64,000 bases of DNA, taken from assembly GCF_964212655.1 (NCBI RefSeq), contig NZ_OZ156465.1, positions 4,030,001-4,094,000 of the forward strand. Reading direction: 5' to 3'. The DNA is from Candidatus Thiodiazotropha sp. LNASS1 (GTDB lineage: Bacteria; Pseudomonadota; Gammaproteobacteria; Chromatiales; Chromatiaceae). Each line of letters starts with the position of its first letter. Position 1 is the stretch's first letter. Below the pieces are notes generated by a model. It was not told the origin of the DNA. It made no database searches and worked only from the letters and a program-made list of their open reading frames with translations. Shown in pieces: positions 39,281-48,239 of this stretch. Made by a program: the position numbers and the translations under genes.

Positions 39281-40233
39281 TGTTCGGATTGAAAGCTGAC
39301 TGGTCACTCGAAGTCTTTGAGCGCTATTTCACCATGGGCGACTATGCGGGCGGCGAGGCCCGATGGTGTCCCGGCTGCGGTGATCATGCGGTGCTGACAG
39401 CCGCACAAAAGGTCTTGCGTGACGAGCAGCAGCGGCCGGAGATGTCTGTATGTGTTTCCGGTATCGGCTGCTCCAGCCGTATGCCTCATTATCTCGGCAC
39501 ATTCGGTTTTCATGGCCTGCATGGGCGTGCGCTGCCCGTTGCCTGCGGCATCAAGGCCAGACGGCCTGAACTGGATGTGTGGGTGGCGACGGGCGACGGT
39601 GATTGTTTTTCTATCGGCACCGCTCATTGGATCCATGCTCTGCGCTACAACATGGATATGACTCTGATGGTGTTTGACAATGCCATCTACGGCTTGACCA
39701 AGGCCCAGACATCTCCCACCAGCCCCCATGGCTTCAAGACCAACACCCATCCTTTCGGCGCCATACTCGAGCCGCATAATCCGTTAACGGTAACGCTGGG
39801 TGTTACCAACGTCTCTTTCGTGGCACAGGTGGCCGACTGGAATCCCCCTTTACTCTACGAAACATTAAAAGCCGCATACCGACACAAAGGGACTGGGTTT
39901 GTGCGCATTATTCAGCGTTGCCCGGTGTATGCGGACAGTTTTTCAAAAGAGCTGCAGCAGAACCCGGACCGGTTCCTGCTGTTGCAGCATCAGCGGGGAA
40001 TTCCAGTGGACAAGAGTGTCAGCCGTCAATTCCCCAATCAGACGGAACACGACCCCTCGGATCTGGCCCGGGCCTTCCAGCTCGCTGCAGACACCGCGAG
40101 ACTGCCGTTGGGACTGCTTTACCATAACCCGGATGCCCAGTGTTACGAGGATCTGTCGAGTCAGGGTGTGGAGATGACGCCTGAGAAAAGGCTGGAGGGC
40201 TTCAACGCAGTGTTGGACCGAATCACTATCTGA
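39280..40233 (+). CDS. korB: 2-oxoacid:ferredoxin oxidoreductase, beta subunit (KorB type)
   Basis: TPP- and [4Fe-4S]-binding catalytic subunit, 317 aa. Cluster ligands can be read at C30 and C33 (WCPGCGDH) and in VCVSGIGCSS (C57/C63). The TPP-Mg motif is intact: GDGD at 104-107 and N133 in VFDNAIYGLTKAQTSPTS. Catalytic competence therefore looks normal, in contrast to the degenerate PFOR-like proteins downstream. The ATG overlaps the korA stop (TGATG). Confidence 0.93.
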   Translation: MFGLKADWSLEVFERYFTMGDYAGGEARWCPGCGDHAVLTAAQKVLRDEQQRPEMSVCVSGIGCSSRMPHYLGTFGFHGLHGRALPVACGIKARRPELDVWVATGDGDCFSIGTAHWIHALRYNMDMTLMVFDNAIYGLTKAQTSPTSPHGFKTNTHPFGAILEPHNPLTVTLGVTNVSFVAQVADWNPPLLYETLKAAYRHKGTGFVRIIQRCPVYADSFSKELQQNPDRFLLLQHQRGIPVDKSVSRQFPNQTEHDPSDLARAFQLAADTARLPLGLLYHNPDAQCYEDLSSQGVEMTPEKRLEGFNAVLDRITI

Positions 40234-40288
40234 TCACGAAATCGGGAAAGCTTGACGAACTCCTGATCGCAACGAGAGTTTTTCTGAA

Positions 40289-42808
40289 ATGACAACGACA
40301 CAAAAGGCCGCAGAGGAGCAATCAACCCAGTTGCCCAGCAATGAATCGGGGCGGGTGCCATCCCTGCCGACGGCAGTCAAGGATGCCCGGGCAACCCGTG
40401 AGTTGATGTTTCTTCTGCGCCATTTCCACCTGGGTGACCCTGCGGCCAAGGCGCAGTTGGAATCGATTGGCGACGACTATCTCCCGGCCTTGCTCGATCC
40501 CTATCGCGATACGTCCAGGCTACGCTATGACTACCCCCTGTTCCTTTTTCCTCCCAATACCGAAGAGACCTATCAGACAGCCGAAGAACTTGCCTGCCCC
40601 CTTGTGCAATGGCTTCAGGAGGCAGTGACCGCCAATGCACCGGAGGAGGAGAAGGCACGGATTCTGAAACACCATCTGCCCTGGCTGGAACACCATATTC
40701 GCAATCTGTTGCAGCAGCGCGAAGGACCGGTGGATGCCGGAGCGACATTGGCGGAGTCCTGCATCGCGCTACAGACGCATCTCAGTCTCAATGAACAGGA
40801 GAGAAAGAGACTGGAAGATGACCTGGACCTGTTGCTGCAGTCTGTGCCGGAGGGCGCCCAGCTGTTGGGTTATGGCCGCTATCCCTCACTCCATCTTCTG
40901 ATTCATGCGGTACGCAGTCAGTTTCTCCACATGCAACGACGTTTTCAGGAGCGAATCGATGCCTCCATACGCGGCCTGAAGGAGCTCCTCGAAGTCGAAT
41001 GGATCAAATCCGATGAGTCGATCGAACCCAAGATGGCCCGAGACAGCGTCGGCCTGGGCGGTGAACGCTTCGACCCCGAGATACTCTCCGCGGTGATGGA
41101 TCATTCCCGGGGCACCCGGTCTATTTCAGAGGAGCGGCGTGAGCGTATCGAACATGCGCTGGAGATCATGCAAGGCTGGCATCCCGACCCGGTGCTGGTC
41201 CGTTTCCTGCACATTGGCACGCTTACCGATCCCTGGCTTCAGGAGGTCGATTTCTGCCAGGAGATCACCGATCATGATCCCTGCGCCAAAGCGATGGAAA
41301 TATTCGATCGTGAGGCTGAGAAGCTGACCTCGATCTACAGTGCGGTGCGTATCGCACAGCTGGAGATCGACGCTATCTACAACCCGGAGATTCACGACCC
41401 CTGGTTCGCCAATTTCAGCTGGGAGGCCTTTTCACAAGAAGAGCTGCGAATGGTGCCCTCGGTGATTGCGTTGGGATCGGCCGATCAGGTGGCCGGCGAG
41501 GGATTGCGTACCTTTTCCCGACTGCTCAGCTCGGGGCGGCCTGTACAGATTCTGATCCGGGTGTTGGCGCATGCCGATCCCGGTGCCGGTCTCGATGGCG
41601 ATCCACTCAAGAGTTACCGGACCGAATTGAGTTATCTGGGCATCAGTCATCGCCAAGCCGTTGTCGACCAGTCTTCCGCTGCCCGGCATCAGCACCTGTT
41701 GAAGTGCTACCTGATGGCTTTGGATGCCACCCGCACCAGTCTGCATGTCATCAATACGGGCATGCGCCCACCCGGCAGACTGCTTCCGCTGAATGCCTGG
41801 TTGGTGGCCGGCGCTGCCATCGAAAGCCGGGCCCACCCCTTTTTCCGTATCAACCCGGAGGCTGGCGATTCGGCAGCTGTGCGGATGGACTTCAGCGGTA
41901 ATCCCCAGGCTGATCGGGACTGGCCTTTGCACCCGTTTCAGTACCTGGATGACAACGGCAATAGTGTCACCACTGAACTGGCATTCACCTTTGCCGATCA
42001 TGCCCTGCTGATCGAGCGTCTACGGGATCACTTCCGACTGATCCCGGCCGGTTGCGATTCAGACGGACTGTTATCGATACAGGACTATCTGGCCATGAGT
42101 CCGGAGGATGCCTATAGACGCGTGCCGTTTGTCTGGGCCATCGACGGCAACGCCATGCTGCACCGTGTGGTGATCTCAAGAGAACTCGCACTGGCTTGCC
42201 GTGACCGCCTCAACTATTGGCACACCCTGCAGGAGATGGCGGGCGTGCGCAACCGTTATGTCGATATGGCGGTGGAAAAAACCCGGGCGGAGGAACGTGA
42301 GCTAGCCAGCAATGAGCTGGTTCGCGTACAGGCTGCACATGCCGAAGAGGTGGAGCGGGTGAGAAACGAAGCTGCCGGCGAGGCGATGCAGCGACTCACG
42401 GATGTGTTGCTTGGCCTGGATGTCGAGGGGGGATTGCGTCCCGGTGACATACCCTCCGGGTCTGTCGCCATGGTCAGTGATGAAGTGATGCCTGAACAGC
42501 AGTGCGAGGAAGCCGAGGAGAGCGGGTCACCCGAAGAAGAGCAGGAGAACCTGAGTTTTGATGACCCCTGGATCGATACTCCCCTTTGCACCAGTTGCAA
42601 TGACTGCCTGCCGATCAACCCGCAGCTGTTTATCTATAACGACGAGAAGCAGGCCATGCTCGGGGATCTCGGCAATGCCACTTTTGCTCAGCTGGTGCAG
42701 GCGGCTGAACTTTGTCCGGCGAAATGCATTCATCCTGGGAAGCCCCTCAATCACGATGAGCCCGATCTGGACTCATTGATTGAACGAGCGGCGCCGTTCA
42801 ACCAATGA
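40289..42808 (+). CDS. PFOR C-terminal-like protein with a single-cluster ferredoxin tail
   Basis: 839 aa. The first 370 residues match nothing I know. From about residue 390 the sequence parallels the TPP domain of PFOR and the C-terminal part of the 1526-aa protein downstream: MVPSVIALGSADQVAGEGL(RTFSRLLSSGRP), then a shared RINPEAG...LDGNP-like segment, the CRDRLNYWHTLQEMAGV motif and a charged coiled coil. The GDG of the TPP site reads GSAD, so it is probably not catalytic. The C-terminus has C767, C770, C773 and C809 followed by Pro, the pattern of a one-[4Fe-4S] ferredoxin. It overlaps rnfB by 4 bp (ATGA). Likely role: electron transfer or scaffolding between the oxidoreductase and Rnf (inference). 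Confidence 0.7.
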   Translation: MTTTQKAAEEQSTQLPSNESGRVPSLPTAVKDARATRELMFLLRHFHLGDPAAKAQLESIGDDYLPALLDPYRDTSRLRYDYPLFLFPPNTEETYQTAEELACPLVQWLQEAVTANAPEEEKARILKHHLPWLEHHIRNLLQQREGPVDAGATLAESCIALQTHLSLNEQERKRLEDDLDLLLQSVPEGAQLLGYGRYPSLHLLIHAVRSQFLHMQRRFQERIDASIRGLKELLEVEWIKSDESIEPKMARDSVGLGGERFDPEILSAVMDHSRGTRSISEERRERIEHALEIMQGWHPDPVLVRFLHIGTLTDPWLQEVDFCQEITDHDPCAKAMEIFDREAEKLTSIYSAVRIAQLEIDAIYNPEIHDPWFANFSWEAFSQEELRMVPSVIALGSADQVAGEGLRTFSRLLSSGRPVQILIRVLAHADPGAGLDGDPLKSYRTELSYLGISHRQAVVDQSSAARHQHLLKCYLMALDATRTSLHVINTGMRPPGRLLPLNAWLVAGAAIESRAHPFFRINPEAGDSAAVRMDFSGNPQADRDWPLHPFQYLDDNGNSVTTELAFTFADHALLIERLRDHFRLIPAGCDSDGLLSIQDYLAMSPEDAYRRVPFVWAIDGNAMLHRVVISRELALACRDRLNYWHTLQEMAGVRNRYVDMAVEKTRAEERELASNELVRVQAAHAEEVERVRNEAAGEAMQRLTDVLLGLDVEGGLRPGDIPSGSVAMVSDEVMPEQQCEEAEESGSPEEEQENLSFDDPWIDTPLCTSCNDCLPINPQLFIYNDEKQAMLGDLGNATFAQLVQAAELCPAKCIHPGKPLNHDEPDLDSLIERAAPFNQ

Positions 42809-43668
42809 ACAGCTTTGTTATCGCACCCGCCATCATGACCGGTATCGGTCTGGTTTTTGCGGTTATCCTGGCGGTGGCCTACAGATTTCTGAAAGTGCAG
42901 GAGGATCCCCGGATCGAAGAGACCGAAGATCTGCTGCCCGGTTCAAATTGCGGTGCCTGTGGGCAACCGGGCTGCCATGCTTTTGCCGAGCAGTTGGTGC
43001 AACTCACCACATCACCGAGCAAGTGCACTGTCGCAAGCCAGGAGACGATCGATGCCGTGGCTGAACTGCTGGATGTGGATCCGGGGCAGCAAGAGAAGCG
43101 GGTGGCGCGACTGCATTGTGCCGGGGGGAAAGGCCAGGCATACCAGATCGCCGAATACAGGGGATTCGAAAGCTGTCTTGCGGCATCCGTGGTTTCCGGC
43201 GGTGGCAAAGGTTGTTCCTGGGGATGTTTCGGCCTCGGTGACTGTCAGCGAGCCTGCAGCTTCAATGCGATCAATACCAATTCAAACGGGCTGCCTGTGG
43301 TCGATATCGAGCACTGTACCGCCTGTGGTGATTGTGTGGATGTCTGTCCAAGGGATCTGTTCGAGCTGGTGCCGTTGAGCCAGCATCTTTTCGTACAATG
43401 CATGGCGCCCCTTGCCGGTGATATGGCAGTGGCGCTCTGCACCACGGCGTGCGATGCCTGTGAGCGCTGTGTAGCGGATGCGGCGCCCGGTCTGATCCAC
43501 ATGAAGGATAACCTGCCGGTCGTGGACTACTCAGGGGGTGGACCGGCCCATCCTGCGGCGACCTACCGCTGTCCTACCGGTGCCATTCAATGGTTGGAAG
43601 GGGGGCAGTTTGCAAACCAGGCCCCTTCACGGATTCAGAGTGAGAACCGTTATGCCCGACCTCGTTAA
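42805..43668 (+). CDS. rnfB: RnfB, long multi-cluster type
   Basis: Electron-transfer subunit of the Rnf ion-pumping complex that receives electrons from ferredoxin. 287 aa, against about 190 in E. coli RsxB. One N-terminal membrane helix (IAPAIMTGIGLVFAVILAVAY); the RnfB four-Cys domain (SNCGACGQPGCHAF plus a later Cys in SKC); a cluster block GGGKGCSWGCFGLGDCQRACSF; a ferredoxin repeat CTACGDCVDVCP; and further Cys (CTTACDACERC). This layout resembles RnfB of acetogens, Bacteroidetes and Desulfobacterota more than that of ordinary gammaproteobacteria. It is placed ahead of the giant PFOR-like gene rather than next to rnfA. Confidence 0.92.
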   Translation: MNSFVIAPAIMTGIGLVFAVILAVAYRFLKVQEDPRIEETEDLLPGSNCGACGQPGCHAFAEQLVQLTTSPSKCTVASQETIDAVAELLDVDPGQQEKRVARLHCAGGKGQAYQIAEYRGFESCLAASVVSGGGKGCSWGCFGLGDCQRACSFNAINTNSNGLPVVDIEHCTACGDCVDVCPRDLFELVPLSQHLFVQCMAPLAGDMAVALCTTACDACERCVADAAPGLIHMKDNLPVVDYSGGGPAHPAATYRCPTGAIQWLEGGQFANQAPSRIQSENRYARPR

Positions 43669-46600
43669 TTCGGCTTTACGGTTATTGAAGCGCCTGCTTG
43701 GGACGCCCTCGCGCACCCAGGGCCCCTATGCGGGCAACAGCACATTGTTGGACGGTAATACGGCCGTATCTGTATTGGAAGCGGGAATCAGTGAAGGGGC
43801 CGGGCTGGGGGCGTCCTACCCGGCACTGACAGCTGACCTGGCCTGGCGCAGTGAACTGAATCAGCAACGGCTGAATTTCCTGGGTTCACCGGTCAGCATG
43901 CAGTCAACAGAAGGGGCGCGTGGGGCGCTGGCTGCGAGCATCGGTATGTCAATGAGCGGCATACGGGCAACCAGTTTTTTATCCGGGCCCGATCTGGCTT
44001 GCAGCAGTGACCTGTTGACCGTCGCCGCCGGCCGCCGGCTGCCGTTGGTCATACACCTCACTGCACGCAGTCTTGCCGGTCATGCACCGGCGCTGGGCAG
44101 TGGTCATGAAGCCTTTCATCTGGCAGCTGATTCCGGCTGTTTCCAGTTGATTGCAGCGAATGTCCAGGAGGCTGTGGATTTCTCCCTGATCGTGCGACGC
44201 GCAGCCGAGCAGTCACTGATGCCTGGCCTGGTCGGTATGGATGGAGAGCAGACGGCGCTGGCACTGCAGGAGGTCAGCCTGCCGCCTCCGGGCTTGGTGG
44301 AGCGCTACCTGGGACGACCGGATGATCTGATTACATCCCCGACTGCGGCACAGCAGTTGTTGCTGGGTGAGTCGCGCCAGCGGGTAACCCGTTGGCATAA
44401 TCCTGACCGGCCTGTCATGCTGGGCGGGCTTCAGGCCCCGGAGGTGTGGGGGCAGGCCAAAGCGTCGGGGCGTGTCTTCTTTGACGATGCCCTATCGGAT
44501 TGTCTCGATGACGCCTTTGTTGTTTTTTCCGAACAGACGGGTCGGCGATATCGATCACTTTCAGCTTACCGGGTTGATGACGCCAAACTGATTCTGGTGG
44601 CGCAGGGTGCTGCAATAGAGGTCCTCGAGGCAGTGGCAGACTACCTGCGTGCCAGCGACCGTTTGAAGATTGGTGTGTTGGGTGTGCGCTGTCTGCGTCC
44701 CTTCCCCGCTAAAGAGATAGCACGCTGTCTCGCAGGCGGCGCCAGTGTTTGCGTACTGGAGCGCATGGATGTCCCGCTGGCAACAGACCCGCCATTGATG
44801 AGAGAGGTGCGTGGTGCGTTTGACCATGCCGCGGAAAACCATCGGTTCGGGCTCGAAGCGCATCCGGGCTATCCATCGATAAGCGATAAACAGCGCCCCA
44901 GGTTTCTCTCAGCCATATATGGGTTGGGCGGGCTTCCCCTGCGCGGTTCGGATCTGACTTCACTATGCAGAAACCTGGATAGGATCAACCAGCAGCAGGT
45001 CTATCTGGGCATCAACTTTTCCCAAACATCCAGCGACTATCCGAAACGACAGGTCTTGTTGGACCGTTTACGCCGCAGCTATCCGGGGCTCGAGTCGATG
45101 GGACTCTACGATGAGGCCGTCTCACCCGACCTGCGGCCTGAAGGCGCCCTGACACTGGCACTGCACCGGTTGTCGGGAGCAGCCGGAGAGGGATTGATGG
45201 TGGAAACGGCCGCCTTCCTGCATCGAATCTTCGATGGTGGCGTGCGTAGCCGACCGGCGTTGTTCAGCAAATCCTGGAGCGGTGTCTGCAGCGATCGGTT
45301 CAGTTTCTGCAGTGATGAACTTAGAGATCCCGGAGACGACACCCCCGTGGATCTATCGATACTGGTGACAACCACCGGCATGCAGCGGTTGATGCCGCAC
45401 CATGGTCTGGCGAAGGGAGGAACACTGCTTGTGCAGAGCGCGCTTCCCGATGAATCGGTTTGGACGCAGCTGCCCAGGGCGGCACGCTCTCACATCAGGG
45501 AAAGCGGGATACGCCTATTTAGAGTGGCCCCGACAGAGGAATCCGAGTCCCTGCCGAATGAATATCTGTTAGGTGCTGTTTCCGCCGTATTGATCAAGAC
45601 TGAGCGGTTGACGACGACACCACGTCGGTTGCTGAGTCTGCGTGAAGAGCTGTTGGGAGAGTCAGTGGCCGATGTCGATGCCTGTTTGCAGCATTTCGAA
45701 GGGGGCATGAATCAGGTCAGGGAGATCAGCCTGAAACGTCTTCCTCTGGTTCCGGCGCGCTCGATTTCGGATGTCGATGATGAGGTGCCGGCCCTGGTTC
45801 GTCGATTGGGAAGCCTGGATGATGCCTATGACAGTCTGCCCCGGTTCTGGGACCAGGTCGGGGTATTGTATAAACAGGGCAAGAGCGGTGAACTGGCGCC
45901 TGATCCCTATCTGGCAGTGGGGGCCGTACCCCCCTGGTCAGCGGGATTTCGTGATTTGAGCAGGTTTCGCAAGCAACTGCCGCAATTCAATCCGCTGTTA
46001 TGCACCGGATGCGGCGACTGCTGGTGCGCCTGTCCCGATTCAGCCATCAAGGTCGTCTCGATTTCTCCCGCGCGCCTGATGGATGCCGCAATCCGTCACA
46101 GTGGTGTCGAGGCGCTCAGACCGGTGGCCTCGAAACTCGCTGCCGGTATTAGTTCGTTATGTCGACAGCAGGAGAAGCCCTATTCCACATTGGAAGAGAT
46201 GCTTGTCGTCAGTTATGACGGGATCAAAGAGAAACTGCCCTTTCCTCAAGACCGCAAACAAGCGATTGCGCAGGGTATTGAACAATTGCAAAGTGACATG
46301 GGCAGTCTGCAGATTGCCGTCACCAACCCGATGTTCAATGAACCCGAAACAGCGAACAGGGGGAGTGGTGAATTATTGGCGCTGGCCGTGGAGCCGGATG
46401 GTTGCAAGGGTTGCGGAATCTGTATTCAAGCCTGTGGAGAGCAAGCGCTGCAGCTCGTACCGCAGGCTACGCAATCTCTCTCCCGAGCGCGCCGGATTCA
46501 GAAGGCATGGCATGGGTTGCCCGACGGTGAGCTGAATACAATTCGCAGGCTGGCAGAGGATCCGCAAGTCGGTGTGGCGGCCGCTGCCCATCTGGCGCAC

Positions 46601-48232
46601 TGCGCAGGGCTGGCGATGGCCGGTGGTGATGGCGTCGAACCTGGATGCGGGGCGAAATTGGCGTTGCGTCTGGCCCTTGCCATTGTCGAGGCTCAGCAGA
46701 CACCGCGGTTTGAATCGTTTCTGCAACAGGTCGAGACAACCCGGGAAAAGATCACCGGATCGATCCGCAATCTATTGGCGGATGCCCTTCCTGCCGATGA
46801 CCTGGATGCACTCTCACGTGGCCTGGAAAAGAGCGGCGCGAGGCAGGCTGATATGAGCAGCCTGATCGGTGAAGCGGAGGATGCCATCACCAATCAGGTG
46901 GATGCAGCCCGATTACGCCGCCTGGTGGATCTGGCGCGTGACCTGATCGATCTCACCTGGCGGCTCAGCAGTGGACGTCAGGAAATGGGGCGCGCCAGGG
47001 TAAGCATTGTGCTTTCTCCAGGTTCAGTGGTCGGTTGGGCCGGTGGTTTTCCTCACAACCCATTCTCGACACCAGTCACACTCGATGCCACCGGTGACGG
47101 CGCACAGTTGGCCGCCGGTCTGCTGGAGGGCCAACTGCGGCAGGCAACGGAAGGCTTCGTGCTGATGCGTAAGGCGCGTGCGGAGTTGGAGCAGTCCGCG
47201 GATGCGGCGCGTCTCTGGTCCGATCTCGAGACAATGACCTGGCGTGATCTCGATGATGAAGAGAGAGCATTGTGTCCAACCCTGCTGCTGGTGGGCGACA
47301 GCGGTCAGTTAGCTGGTCACGGACTGGGTCAGCTTGTCCGGGTTTTGGGCGATGAACTGCCGATTAAAACAGTATTGCTCGCCGATCTGGATCTGGGGCT
47401 TGCAGAACGGACGGGCCTGGAGTCGCCGCTGACCTCAGTGGATGACGTGGCTATCGATTTGGCGCTGCTGTCGCTTGTTCAGCGGGGGGCATTTATTGCC
47501 CAGACCTCAATCAGTGATAGGGAGCATTTTGCAGAATGCATCCAGTCTGCCTTGGCCCACAGGGGTCCGGCGCTGGTGCACTTGCATGCCCCGAGCCCCT
47601 CACGACACGGTTTCGCGCCCGATCAGACACTGTATCGTGCCCGGACGGCAGTGATCAGCCGACTCTTTCCCCTGTTCCGATACGATCCGCAAGCGGAAGG
47701 AGTATTCGGTTCCCGGATCAGCCTGGATGGTAATCCGGCGCTTACGGAGCCGTGGGAAAAAGATGCCGGGCTGGGGGTGTATACACCTGTCGATTGGGCA
47801 CTCGGCGAGACGCGCTTCAGTGGCAATTTCTCACCGCTCAATCGTGACGAGGAAGCCGTAAGGCTTGCAGAGTATCTCGATCTGTCAGCCGGGGAGAGAG
47901 AAGAGAAGTCGGTTTACGTTGAACTGAACCGGCAGGGGGATGAGGTCCAGCGTTTCAGTATAGACAGGCGTTTGCTGGAGGTCACCGAGAAGCGGCAACG
48001 GACATGGCGCATGCTGCAGGAACTGGCGGGACTGGTGACGCCGTTTACCGCACGGGTGCGCGGGGAGGCGGAAGCAGCCGTGGCTGCAGAGCATGAAGAG
48101 GCGCTGCAGATACAGGCGGAAAAGTATGAGCAACGCATCAGTGACCTGACCAATCTACTCCAACAGGAGACCCGCAAAGCGATGCATGAGCGTCTGATGA
48201 GGCTTGCCGGGTATAGGGAACCGGTACAGTAA
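43652..48232 (+). CDS. giant PFOR-like protein with degenerate active site, in an rnf operon
   Basis: 1526 aa from ATG 43652, 17 bp inside the rnfB end; the frame is open back to 43538, but that part only shadows rnfB. The domain order is that of pyruvate:ferredoxin oxidoreductase. Pyrimidine domain at about 30-230 (LLDGNTAVSVLEAGISEG, with the usual YPITP read as YPALT); domain II at about 255-380; gamma-like domain at about 565-650; an EKR-like linker; a two-cluster ferredoxin domain (C784/787/790/794 and C918/921/924/928); an extended insert; a TPP-like domain from about 1210 with GDSG at 1215-1218 in place of GDG; and a C-terminal coiled coil. Classical PFOR has about 1170-1200 aa. The altered motifs argue against normal catalysis; a structural or electron-wire role is inferred. 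Confidence 0.82.
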   Translation: MPDLVNSALRLLKRLLGTPSRTQGPYAGNSTLLDGNTAVSVLEAGISEGAGLGASYPALTADLAWRSELNQQRLNFLGSPVSMQSTEGARGALAASIGMSMSGIRATSFLSGPDLACSSDLLTVAAGRRLPLVIHLTARSLAGHAPALGSGHEAFHLAADSGCFQLIAANVQEAVDFSLIVRRAAEQSLMPGLVGMDGEQTALALQEVSLPPPGLVERYLGRPDDLITSPTAAQQLLLGESRQRVTRWHNPDRPVMLGGLQAPEVWGQAKASGRVFFDDALSDCLDDAFVVFSEQTGRRYRSLSAYRVDDAKLILVAQGAAIEVLEAVADYLRASDRLKIGVLGVRCLRPFPAKEIARCLAGGASVCVLERMDVPLATDPPLMREVRGAFDHAAENHRFGLEAHPGYPSISDKQRPRFLSAIYGLGGLPLRGSDLTSLCRNLDRINQQQVYLGINFSQTSSDYPKRQVLLDRLRRSYPGLESMGLYDEAVSPDLRPEGALTLALHRLSGAAGEGLMVETAAFLHRIFDGGVRSRPALFSKSWSGVCSDRFSFCSDELRDPGDDTPVDLSILVTTTGMQRLMPHHGLAKGGTLLVQSALPDESVWTQLPRAARSHIRESGIRLFRVAPTEESESLPNEYLLGAVSAVLIKTERLTTTPRRLLSLREELLGESVADVDACLQHFEGGMNQVREISLKRLPLVPARSISDVDDEVPALVRRLGSLDDAYDSLPRFWDQVGVLYKQGKSGELAPDPYLAVGAVPPWSAGFRDLSRFRKQLPQFNPLLCTGCGDCWCACPDSAIKVVSISPARLMDAAIRHSGVEALRPVASKLAAGISSLCRQQEKPYSTLEEMLVVSYDGIKEKLPFPQDRKQAIAQGIEQLQSDMGSLQIAVTNPMFNEPETANRGSGELLALAVEPDGCKGCGICIQACGEQALQLVPQATQSLSRARRIQKAWHGLPDGELNTIRRLAEDPQVGVAAAAHLAHCAGLAMAGGDGVEPGCGAKLALRLALAIVEAQQTPRFESFLQQVETTREKITGSIRNLLADALPADDLDALSRGLEKSGARQADMSSLIGEAEDAITNQVDAARLRRLVDLARDLIDLTWRLSSGRQEMGRARVSIVLSPGSVVGWAGGFPHNPFSTPVTLDATGDGAQLAAGLLEGQLRQATEGFVLMRKARAELEQSADAARLWSDLETMTWRDLDDEERALCPTLLLVGDSGQLAGHGLGQLVRVLGDELPIKTVLLADLDLGLAERTGLESPLTSVDDVAIDLALLSLVQRGAFIAQTSISDREHFAECIQSALAHRGPALVHLHAPSPSRHGFAPDQTLYRARTAVISRLFPLFRYDPQAEGVFGSRISLDGNPALTEPWEKDAGLGVYTPVDWALGETRFSGNFSPLNRDEEAVRLAEYLDLSAGEREEKSVYVELNRQGDEVQRFSIDRRLLEVTEKRQRTWRMLQELAGLVTPFTARVRGEAEAAVAAEHEEALQIQAEKYEQRISDLTNLLQQETRKAMHERLMRLAGYREPVQ

Positions 48233-48239
48233 TCACGAT

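Noticed and set aside
43538-43651. N-terminal extension of the giant PFOR-like protein
   Set aside because: It would overlap rnfB by 131 bp and reads as an out-of-frame shadow; ATG 43652 leads directly into the PFOR-like domain.
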